From Legionella sp. (GTDB taxonomy: Bacteria > Pseudomonadota > Gammaproteobacteria > Legionellales > Legionellaceae), in the NCBI GenBank assembly GCA_030694525.1, contig JAUXYG010000075.1, forward strand, positions 1-32,807: DNA of 32,807 bases. Reading direction: 5' to 3'. Made by a program: the position numbers and the translations under genes. The notes below the pieces were generated by a model. It did not search any database. It had not been told where the DNA came from and saw only the letters and a list, made by a program, of their open reading frames with translations. Shown in pieces: positions 23,974 to 32,807 of this stretch (position 1 is its first letter; every line of letters starts with the position of its first letter).

Positions 23974-26175
23974 ATGACACAATTTACCCACCAGCAATTA
24001 ATTAATTTAACCAATCCCTACGAAGAATTAATAACCAACGAATCGTTGATTGAAAATCAAAATACTATAAATCAACTGCCTATAGACTCTAAATATGAAT
24101 TGGCAACCCAAATAGTACTGCAATGCCCTACCTCGAAATTGAGCGATCTTCACCATAGTATTGAGTCTCTTCGCACTCCAATAAACGACAATGCAACCGA
24201 TTTTTATTCCATATTAAATCAGGCCTTTGTGATAAAATGTCATATTATAGCTCTATATAATCCTGAAAATACTAAAGCACCACTAATGTTTGCTGAGTTA
24301 GATAACTTCCTGGAAGAATTTCAAGGTTTAGTTGAAACTCTTTTAACAGAAAATGAATCATCACTTGCTAGGAACCTGGTAAGACATTTAAATAAAGAAG
24401 TTTTTCAATTAAATGATAATAAGCAAAATGAAGTGGTTCAGGAATATAATGAAAAAGCAAAATCTTTATTTCCTAATAATACCCTTCACGAAAAAATTAG
24501 TAACGCATTTATTTTACGCAGTGAAATTGAACAACATTTACTGGGAAACAGGCCAGGAGATTTTTTCTTAAGCGAACGCTTTAACTTAAATAACTGTCTT
24601 GATAATGCTCTATTTTTTATACCCTTTATTGATAATCCTGAATTAAATCTCGCGACCAAAATCGCATTTACTACCAGACTGGAAGACAGACCTAAAATTA
24701 CTCAACACGTTACAGGATTATTCAAAGGAGGGAAATTGGAATACGAACTTTCTCAGGCCTTTGCCCTATGCGACCGGATGAACCAATTTTCGTTAACCGA
24801 TACTAATGACATCGAAAACAATGAAAATGACATTATGGACTATGGAATAAAATTATGTTTGCTTGATTGCGACACGTTATTTACCATGCGCGAAAAAATG
24901 GACCAGAGTTATAATGTGAATAATAAGGAGTGGAGAGAAAAATACACTCGTATGCTCGATTTAATCATTCAGGTTAAAACTCAATTATTAGGTCAGAACC
25001 CCGATTCTTTTTTTGATGAGGCCTTCCCAACTGATTTGTGTAACGAATTTCCCTATTTATTGGACGAACTATTGAAAAATAATATCAAAACCATTGGTAT
25101 TAATCTCTGTCATGCTAATGCTGAAAATCTAAGCGCTATAAGCAAAAAAATGGCTCATGTTAAAACTAGCGCGCTCAGTCAGAGTAGTTGTAGACAAGAG
25201 CTGAATGAAATGATTGGCTTAATTGCTCAAATAAAACGCCAGCTATTAGGCGAAAAGCCCGAGTCATTTTTTGAGAACACTTTTCCTGGCGATCAATGTA
25301 TCAAATTTCCCTACATCTTAGAACAATTAATAAAAGATAACATTGGTGAGATTGGCCCCAAATTAAGTACAAATAATCCAGAAACATATAGTTCTATTAT
25401 TAAAAAGCTGGAGCCGCTTAATGCCAATGCACAAGTACCCAGTAAATATATTAAAAAACTAACGAAAGAATTTACCGAGGCATTAGATTTCATTAACAAA
25501 ATTGATATATATCTATTAAGTGATAAACCTGAATTATTTTTCCATAACGATCATTTTGATGCAGATGAATGCAATAAATATTCATTAATATTAAAAGACG
25601 TACTGGATAAAAATAGGGAAGCAATTGGACAAAAAATAAGTTTGTCTAATGCTTTTAGTGATATAAACAAAAAATTAGGTTTTATAAACTCTAAATTTCT
25701 TGCACAAGATAACTCAATTGATAAATTAAGAGAAGAAATTGAGGAAAGTATCATTTATCGGAACGAAGTTAAGAATAAGTTAACGGATAGCCCTAAATTA
25801 TTTTTTACGGTTAATTTCAATTCTGATGATTGCAATAGATTTCATTACATCCTTCATGAGCTGATAAAGAATGATAGCGAAACCATTGGATTAGAATTAA
25901 GTAAGTGCTCGCTGGAAACTAGAGGTCAAATAAGTAAAAATCTGGAACGAATTCGTTTTACAGCTCATGATAAGACAAATCCTTTAATTAAAATTGCGCA
26001 AGTTATGAATAATCCTCAATCCATTAATGAGGGTATTGATCATGGAAGTAAAGTTAATAAATATGCGTCAAATCCCAATGGATTTTATCCTTCGAAATTG
26101 AAAGTCATCAAGGAAAAAAGGGATCATTCGCATACTTCGACAGAGTCGCACAAATCAATGCATAATATTCAATAA
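23974..26175 (+). CDS. 733-residue tandem-repeat protein in the RavA position
   Basis: A large soluble protein, AT-rich in codon use, with no signal peptide or membrane segment. The second half consists of 86-90-residue helical repeats. The anchor LLG..P..FF begins at residues 338, 424, 514 and (weaker) 603, each followed by F.....C..F.YIL.EL.K.N...IG..L. An earlier copy at 189 and degenerate units near 80-170 and 260-315 suggest the whole protein arose by duplication. The tail (710-733) is polar and rich in His, Ser and Lys. AAGGAG lies 6 nt before the ATG. The place beside hfq is that of ravA (lpg0008), a Dot/Icm effector of L. pneumophila. Orthology is an inference from position only, and no catalytic motif is seen. 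Confidence 0.8.
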   Translation: MTQFTHQQLINLTNPYEELITNESLIENQNTINQLPIDSKYELATQIVLQCPTSKLSDLHHSIESLRTPINDNATDFYSILNQAFVIKCHIIALYNPENTKAPLMFAELDNFLEEFQGLVETLLTENESSLARNLVRHLNKEVFQLNDNKQNEVVQEYNEKAKSLFPNNTLHEKISNAFILRSEIEQHLLGNRPGDFFLSERFNLNNCLDNALFFIPFIDNPELNLATKIAFTTRLEDRPKITQHVTGLFKGGKLEYELSQAFALCDRMNQFSLTDTNDIENNENDIMDYGIKLCLLDCDTLFTMREKMDQSYNVNNKEWREKYTRMLDLIIQVKTQLLGQNPDSFFDEAFPTDLCNEFPYLLDELLKNNIKTIGINLCHANAENLSAISKKMAHVKTSALSQSSCRQELNEMIGLIAQIKRQLLGEKPESFFENTFPGDQCIKFPYILEQLIKDNIGEIGPKLSTNNPETYSSIIKKLEPLNANAQVPSKYIKKLTKEFTEALDFINKIDIYLLSDKPELFFHNDHFDADECNKYSLILKDVLDKNREAIGQKISLSNAFSDINKKLGFINSKFLAQDNSIDKLREEIEESIIYRNEVKNKLTDSPKLFFTVNFNSDDCNRFHYILHELIKNDSETIGLELSKCSLETRGQISKNLERIRFTAHDKTNPLIKIAQVMNNPQSINEGIDHGSKVNKYASNPNGFYPSKLKVIKEKRDHSHTSTESHKSMHNIQ

Positions 26176-26218
26176 TCTGTCACAACTAACGACATCATTG
26201 AATTTTATATTAAGCAAA

Positions 26219-26244
26219 TGTCTCCTGATAGTATGTGGGAGACA
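26219..26244 (+). terminator. Hairpin downstream of the repeat-protein gene
   Basis: TGTCTCC and GGAGACA form a perfect 7-bp stem with a 12-nt loop, 43 nt after the stop. No T-run follows, so it is only a possible terminator. Confidence 0.35.
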
Positions 26245-26282
26245 CCCTACCAGCATATTGCCCCAGAGAAAGACCAGTCCTT

Positions 26283-26300
26283 ATTGAGAAATCTCTTACA
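26283..26300 (+). promoter_or_regulatory. LetA/GacA-type upstream activating box
   Basis: ATTGAGAAATCTCTTACA agrees with the GacA/LetA consensus TGTAAGNNATNNCTTACA at 11 of the 14 defined positions, including the whole CTTACA half. Its centre lies about 65 bp before the predicted start of the small RNA, the distance typical of GacA-controlled rsm genes. In Legionella the response regulator LetA uses such sites to activate RsmY and RsmZ. Confidence 0.7.
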
Positions 26301-26321
26301 TATCCTTGCTCTCTCTACCTG

Positions 26322-26349
26322 ATGACAGTTTTTCACCAGCATCTATAAT
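26322..26349 (+). promoter_or_regulatory. Promoter of the GGA-rich small RNA
   Basis: The -35 is ATGACA (26322-26327), five of six consensus bases, with a 16-nt spacer and a perfect TATAAT (26344-26349). The predicted start is at about 26356. Together with the LetA-type box this forms a complete activator-plus-promoter unit. Confidence 0.7.
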
Positions 26350-26355
26350 ATATAC

Positions 26356-26443
26356 ATAAGGACGACACGGATTTCATCAGACAGGATGTCTCCTAGGGAC
26401 AAGTACAAGGGATGTACTTCGCTGCACGGACGCAGCACTTTTT
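26356..26443 (+). ncRNA. Probable CsrA-sequestering small RNA (RsmY/RsmZ-like)
   Basis: A predicted transcript of about 88 nt with six GGA motifs, starting at 26360, 26369, 26384, 26397, 26410 and 26428. Three are presented in hairpins. AGAC-AGGAT-GTCT lies at 26379-26391. A perfect 7-bp stem, AAGTACA/TGTACTT, with an AGGGA loop lies at 26401-26419. A terminal stem GCTGC/GCAGC with loop ACGGAC lies at 26421-26436, followed by CTTTTTC. The last doubles as a Rho-independent terminator. CsrA binds ANGGA in hairpin loops, so this RNA should titrate CsrA. A LetA-type box and a good promoter lie upstream. It may be the orthologue of a known Legionella Rsm RNA or an additional member; I cannot tell which. 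No peptide is encoded. Confidence 0.75.
26421..26443 (+). terminator. Rho-independent terminator of the small RNA
   Basis: GCTGC and GCAGC form a 5-bp GC-rich stem, loop ACGGAC, followed after AC by TTTTT. The loop also holds an ACGGA site. Confidence 0.7.
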
Positions 26444-26624
26444 CTAAGCTTACTTCACTTTTTTCCGTTAATACTCTCTAAAATAATACTTTAAACGGTC
26501 TGTTATTTAACAAGACTGTTTTATTTTTATTAATACGCAATTACAGATTTGATTACATTATTCCTTACTTACGGGATGTTTTTACTTAAATTAGAAAGAA
26601 GTAATTTCATTGAGGACTGAAAAA

Positions 26625-26652
26625 CTTGTATTACGACTTCGTCTAATACAGG
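26625..26652. repeat. Diverged copy of the palindromic repeat
   Basis: The arms CTTGTATTA and TAATACAGG enclose GAC-TTC-GTC. The core is the same as in the 27-nt repeat, but the arms have drifted while keeping their pairing. A half copy (CCTGTATTATGACTTC) follows at 26725-26740. Confidence 0.65.
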
Positions 26653-26759
26653 CTACGAATTATGATAAACGACCATTCATAACTCGTATAAAAAAGAAAT
26701 AATGTACGGGATATACTGGAAAAACCTGTATTATGACTTCAAAATACCATCAATCGTAG

Positions 26760-26786
26760 CCCGTATAAGACGAAGTCATATACGGG
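26760..26786. repeat. 27-nt palindromic intergenic repeat, copy 2
   Basis: CCCGTATA and TATACGGG flank GAC-GAA-GTC. It is the inverse orientation of the copy at 4339-4365, with one mismatch in 27. It lies downstream of gyrB and could end that transcript, though no T-run follows. Confidence 0.85.
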
Positions 26787-26855
26787 ATTGCAGGTAATTA
26801 CTCAAATGGAACATCCAAACAATCAACCAAGCCAGACTAATTATCGGAATACTGA

Positions 26856-29315
<2,460 letters not shown>

Positions 29316-29486
29316 TTATTATACCACCATTTACCCAAGGTTTATATCCAATTAGGTATATTGCCTGAGCAAATTCTGTCACGTACAACCAGTCCCTATA
29401 ATGATTAGTAATCGCAAATAAACTAGTTAAATTCTTTAGAATTTTATTTATTTACCAATAAAGCCACCTAAAAGACGATTTTAAAA

Positions 29487-29502
29487 TGTTTCACGTGAAA
29501 CA
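29487..29502. other. parS site, ParB-binding, 3' of recF
   Basis: TGTTTCACGTGAAACA is a perfect 16-bp palindrome identical to the bacterial chromosomal parS consensus. It ends 3 nt from the recF stop codon. ParB loads here and spreads to organise origin segregation with ParA. An origin-proximal location is expected. Confidence 0.93.
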
Positions 29503-29504
29503 CG

Positions 29505-30569
29505 TTAAATCGAACTTAATACGCCATCTTTTAAAGATAGATGATTAAAAAGGCCTTGAGGAAGATGCGATACCAAATCCGTGTTACTTAAACAGGTCAT
29601 TACATATTGACCGGCGAAACCTTCAAGAAATTTTAATAAAGCGTGTTGATGACCTTCGTCAAGTTCTGCTGGGAGATCATCGAAAAGATAAAGGCATTCC
29701 TTTTGCAGTAGTAGACCTTGTGCTAATTTCAACGCAATCAGAATAATTTTTTGTTGCCCCCGCGACAAAACGTGTTTTGCTTTTACGTCGTCACTTTCAA
29801 TTAAAATGTCAGCCTGATGGGCACCATATTGAGTATATGTCTTTTGTTTATCACTAATAAACTGTTCCGCCAAAATTTCTTTCAATGGTTTACCGGTGTT
29901 TTTTTTATCCCATCCCTTTGTATACTCTATCCGACAACGGGTACTAGTAAGGTCTTCGAGGACCTTAGCAAATTGAATTTGCCATTGTAAAAAATATTCA
30001 CGACGCAAATCATCTAAACGTTCCGCATAATGACAAAGTTGATCATCCCAAGGGATAAAATGATCAAGTGGAGCATTTTTCTTCAATAATACATTACGCT
30101 GTTTCAAAACATGCTTGTAACTTTTCCACAGACTTAAATACTCAGGTTTCACGTGAAACAATCCCCAATCCAGGACACTGCGTCTCACCGAGGGTCCTGC
30201 ATCTATAATTTGGAAAACATCAGAGTAAAAAACCTGACACGGTAATGCATAAGCAAGTTGACTTGTACTGGAACAAAATTGATTGTTTAACTTGATAAGA
30301 GAGGGTTCAGAAAGTGACTTTTGGATACTAATGGTTGATTCATCCTGAGACCGGGCAAAAACAGTAAGTGAATCATACTGATTACTAATAATGGGAGATA
30401 TCTCTCGAGAACGAAATGAATGGCCACAGCTTAAAAGGTAAAGCGCTTCTAATAAGGATGTTTTGCCACTGCCATTAGCACCACAAATTATATTAAATCG
30501 AGGGTTTAGAAATAAATGACCCGTTTTGATATTTCGTAATTGATGTATTTTTAATTCTGTTAGAATCAT
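29505..30569 (-). CDS. recF: DNA replication and repair protein RecF
   Basis: A 354-residue SMC-like ATPase that helps load RecA at single-strand gaps, with RecO and RecR. Walker A is CGANGSGKTSLLEA near residue 30. The ABC signature is LSRGQQK near 265-272 and Walker B is YLFDDLPAELD near 292. The length is normal. Its ATG overlaps the dnaN TGA by 4 nt, giving translational coupling. A parS site lies inside the coding sequence at 30145-30160 without disturbing the frame. Confidence 0.97.
   Translation of the reverse strand: MILTELKIHQLRNIKTGHLFLNPRFNIICGANGSGKTSLLEALYLLSCGHSFRSREISPIISNQYDSLTVFARSQDESTISIQKSLSEPSLIKLNNQFCSSTSQLAYALPCQVFYSDVFQIIDAGPSVRRSVLDWGLFHVKPEYLSLWKSYKHVLKQRNVLLKKNAPLDHFIPWDDQLCHYAERLDDLRREYFLQWQIQFAKVLEDLTSTRCRIEYTKGWDKKNTGKPLKEILAEQFISDKQKTYTQYGAHQADILIESDDVKAKHVLSRGQQKIILIALKLAQGLLLQKECLYLFDDLPAELDEGHQHALLKFLEGFAGQYVMTCLSNTDLVSHLPQGLFNHLSLKDGVLSSI
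30145..30160. other. Second parS site, inside recF
   Basis: GGTTTCACGTGAAACA matches the parS consensus at 15 of 16 positions, keeping the 14-bp core GTTTCACGTGAAAC intact. It encodes FHVK within GLFHVKPEYL of RecF. It lies about 660 bp from the other site, so the two could act as one ParB loading cluster. Confidence 0.85.
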
Positions 30570-31669
30570 ATCTTCATAGGCATAATAATATATTGGTACT
30601 GCTCATTCTCTAATGATTCAATTAAAATACTGCTATCAGTCGTCGACATCGATAATTTTATTTGTCCATCACCAAAGTGAGATAAAACGTCCAATAAATA
30701 AGTTGCATTTAACCCAATTTTAATCTCTTCACCTTCTGTTTCAGCAATCAACGTTTCAACTGCTTCCTCTTGCTCGTTATTATTAGCAATTAATGTCAAC
30801 TGTCCCGGCTGTAAATGAAGCATCACAGCTTTTGATTTTTCATGGGCCAAAATTACAATACGGGATAATGATTTTTTTAAAGCAGCACAATCAATAATAA
30901 TATGCTTATCTTGTGCACGGGGAATGGCCTTGGCATAAGGAGGAAAGCGTGCCTCAATTAATTTGGATAAAAAGACATATTGGCTGGTAATTAATTTGAT
31001 ATGCGATTTTCCAGCAGCAAGCAAAACATTCTCATCGGCTACGCTACTTAATAACCGCAAAAGCTCTTGAACACCTTTTTTGGGTATTAATAGCTTATTT
31101 TGACTATTAATATTACAACTATATCTGTTAATAGCCATTCGATGACCATCAGTCGCTACAGCTGAAATAAGATTAGGCTCAAAGTCTAAAAACAATCCAT
31201 TCAAAAACACGCGTACATCTTGTTGTGACATAGCAAAATGAGTCGATTGAAGTAGCTGTAACAAAACCAGACGAGGTAATGTAATTTCGACTTCGTTACA
31301 TTCATCGTCGCTCAAAGGATAATTTTCTGCAGGCAAAGTGGTGAGCTTAAAAGAACTTCGCCCTTGCTTAATGGTTAGAATACCCTTATCACAAACCATA
31401 ACTGGACAGGTGTTTTCATCCAGCGAGCGAATAATATCGATGAATTTTTTTGCGGGAACAGTAATATTACCAATAGAATTATTGGACTCACAGGTTACCC
31501 TTGCTGCCATTTCAATTTCAAGATCAGTAGCAGTAATAGTAAGTAAACCCTCTGTTAACTTTAATAAAAAATTAGATAAAATCGCTAATGATTGTTTTTT
31601 ATCAACTGCGCCCGCTACAGTTAATAAGGGCGTAAGAAGCGCTTCCTTCTTTATCACAAATTCAAACAA
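30566..31669 (-). CDS. dnaN: DNA polymerase III beta clamp
   Basis: The 367-residue sliding clamp that tethers polymerases to DNA as a ring dimer. The N-terminal domain opens with KKQSLAILSNFLL, the usual clamp motif, and three clamp domains follow. The C-terminus ends YQYIIMPMKI, close to the conserved MPMRL tail of the hydrophobic partner-binding pocket. The start is a TTG at 31667-31669 with AGGAG 6 nt upstream, so expression may be tuned down relative to an ATG. There are 13 bp between dnaA and dnaN, and a 4-nt overlap with recF, consistent with one operon. Confidence 0.97.
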   Translation of the reverse strand: MFEFVIKKEALLTPLLTVAGAVDKKQSLAILSNFLLKLTEGLLTITATDLEIEMAARVTCESNNSIGNITVPAKKFIDIIRSLDENTCPVMVCDKGILTIKQGRSSFKLTTLPAENYPLSDDECNEVEITLPRLVLLQLLQSTHFAMSQQDVRVFLNGLFLDFEPNLISAVATDGHRMAINRYSCNINSQNKLLIPKKGVQELLRLLSSVADENVLLAAGKSHIKLITSQYVFLSKLIEARFPPYAKAIPRAQDKHIIIDCAALKKSLSRIVILAHEKSKAVMLHLQPGQLTLIANNNEQEEAVETLIAETEGEEIKIGLNATYLLDVLSHFGDGQIKLSMSTTDSSILIESLENEQYQYIIMPMKI

Positions 31670-31682
31670 TACAGACTCCTAA

Positions 31683-32807
31683 TCAAGAGGATAAAATTCT
31701 CATTAAATTTTTATAATCTTCAGCAAAATCACTATCATCCTGCACTAATTCTTTAACTTTTCTGCACGCATGAATTACCGTAGTGTGATCGCGACCACCA
31801 AAGTGATCACCAATTTCTGGTAAACTATGGTTAGTAAGCTCTTTACTTAATGCCATGGCCATTTGTCTAGGTCTTGCTATGGAGCGACTTCTACGTTTCG
31901 ATAATAAGTCTGCCACCTTAACTTTATAATATTCTGCAACTGTTTTTTGGATGTTTTCGATGGTTACCAGTTTATCTTGAAGCGCTAAAAGATCGCGTAA
32001 TGCTTCATGAACAAATTCAATAGTAATTGGCTTGCCAGTGAAATGAGCATTAGCTATAACCCGTCTCAGCGCTCCCTCAAGTTCACGAACATTAGAGCGA
32101 ATTCGTTTGGCAATAAAAAAAGCCACCTCATAAGGAAGTTCAATATTCGATTGCTCCGCCTTACTAATTAAAATAGCCACTCTGGTTTCAAGTTCAGGAG
32201 GCTCCACAGCCACGGTCAACCCCCAGCCAAACCGGGATTTAAGTCGCTCTTCCATACCTTCAATTTCTTTAGGATAACGATCGCTGGTTAAAATAATTTG
32301 CTGTTGTCCTTCAAGCAGGGCATTAAAGGTATGAAAAAATTCTTCTTGAGATCGATCTTTACCAGCAAAAAACTGAATATCATCGATAAGCAACGCGTTT
32401 AATGAACGATAAAATCGCTTAAATTCATTAATCGAATTCGTTTGCAAGGATTTGACCATATCTGCAACAAAACGCTCCGAATGCAAATATAAAACCTTTG
32501 CTTCAGGATTATTTTTTAAAATATTATTACCTATAGCGTGCATTAAATGGGTTTTACCCAGACCGACTCCACCGTAGATAAATAGAGGATTGTAAGCATC
32601 CCCTGGCCGTTCAGCTACTTGCATGGAAGCTGCGCGTGCCAACTGATTAGAATTTCCTTCCACAAAACTATCAAAAATGAATTTTTTATTTAGATGACTG
32701 CTTTTGTAGTCAACCGCTTTTTTGGTCGCGGCTTTAGCTACAGCCACACTATTATTAGTAACAGTGGTAGACGTTTCAATTGTGGGAGCAACAGACTCTA
32801 TGGCTTT
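31683..32807 (-). CDS. dnaA: Chromosomal replication initiator DnaA, N-terminus beyond window
   Basis: The last 374 residues of DnaA. The visible part starts in the linker domain II ([11 protein letters not shown]) and continues into the AAA+ domain. Walker A is GGVGLGKTH near visible residues 79-87 and Walker B is LLIDDIQF near 142. Domain IV ends with the DnaA-box recognition signature [14 protein letters not shown]. Reading is open to base 32807. A GTG at 32747 is not the start, because the linker continues in frame before it. About 75-80 residues of domain I should lie beyond the edge. oriC is presumably also outside. Confidence 0.97.
   Translation of the reverse strand, partial: KAIESVAPTIETSTTVTNNSVAVAKAATKKAVDYKSSHLNKKFIFDSFVEGNSNQLARAASMQVAERPGDAYNPLFIYGGVGLGKTHLMHAIGNNILKNNPEAKVLYLHSERFVADMVKSLQTNSINEFKRFYRSLNALLIDDIQFFAGKDRSQEEFFHTFNALLEGQQQIILTSDRYPKEIEGMEERLKSRFGWGLTVAVEPPELETRVAILISKAEQSNIELPYEVAFFIAKRIRSNVRELEGALRRVIANAHFTGKPITIEFVHEALRDLLALQDKLVTIENIQKTVAEYYKVKVADLLSKRRSRSIARPRQMAMALSKELTNHSLPEIGDHFGGRDHTTVIHACRKVKELVQDDSDFAEDYKNLMRILSS

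Larger units (their letters stand above)
26176..26855. other. 680-bp gap holding a small RNA gene and palindromic repeats
   Basis: No protein gene is evident here. From left to right it holds a hairpin after the repeat-protein gene (26219-26244), a LetA-type box (26283-26300), a promoter and small RNA (26322-26443), an AT-rich stretch in which I see nothing (26444-26620), and palindromic repeat copies (26625-26786). The rest, up to the gyrB stop, is unremarkable. Confidence 0.85.

Noticed and set aside
30122..30131. DnaA boxes (TTTTCCACA) within recF and at about 27907 in gyrB
   Set aside because: These are single scattered variants within coding sequence, with no cluster or AT-rich unwinding region, so no origin is indicated here.
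32745..32747. GTG as the dnaA start codon
   Set aside because: The frame stays open to the window edge and encodes a plausible domain II linker; starting here would remove domain I.

Overview
The window is a chromosomal segment next to the replication origin of a Legionella species, probably not L. pneumophila itself. The right end carries dnaA-dnaN-recF-gyrB on the minus strand, so dnaA, cut by the window edge, lies at position 32807 and the window reads away from the origin from right to left. Several things point to Legionella: the AT-rich base composition; the order gyrB, a RavA-position gene, hfq, hflX, a thioredoxin-like gene and a PlcC-like phospholipase, which matches my memory of lpg0004 to lpg0012; a ProA-type M4 protease; a PagP/Rcp lipid A palmitoyltransferase; and several proteins that look lineage-specific. 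These assignments come from motifs and memory, not from a database search.

Layout, left to right. 1-2794: a 5'-complete, C-terminally cut c-di-GMP enzyme with three PAS domains plus GGDEF and EAL. 2952-4807: a FadI-type thiolase convergent with the peroxidase ohr. 4872-8980: a PAS-receiver protein without a kinase core, coq7, a Pit phosphate transporter and an APC amino acid permease. 9135-11339: pagP, a small secreted protein and an orphan soluble protein. 11536-14719: an Mpo1-like membrane protein, then rlmL and darP. 14790-18684: a minus-strand set of GDSL lipase, TauE-like permease and M4 metalloprotease. 18787-21878: pirin, divergent from the PlcC-like phospholipase and a TlpA-like thioredoxin. 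21879-22261: nested palindromic repeats. 22262-26175: hflX and hfq, divergent from a 733-residue tandem-repeat protein. 26176-26855: a 680-bp gap with a probable small RNA gene and palindromic repeats. 26856-32807: the origin-proximal replication cluster with two parS sites.

The most interesting item is at about 26283-26443. A LetA/GacA-type upstream box, a promoter with a perfect TATAAT, and an approximately 88-nt transcribed region with six GGA motifs precede a Rho-independent terminator. Three of the GGA motifs sit in hairpin loops. This is the architecture of an RsmY/RsmZ-type RNA that sequesters CsrA. In Legionella such RNAs connect the LetA/LetS two-component system to the switch from replication to transmission. 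Other points of interest are the 86-90-residue repeat protein beside hfq, a GDSL lipase with a cysteine-bracketed insertion encoded near an M4 protease, a parS site inside the recF coding sequence, and a dispersed 27-nt palindrome with a conserved internal stem.

The genes are mostly ordinary housekeeping functions (replication, rRNA modification, ubiquinone synthesis, RNA chaperone) interleaved with host-interaction candidates (PlcC-like enzyme, RavA-position protein, GDSL lipase, M4 protease, PagP).
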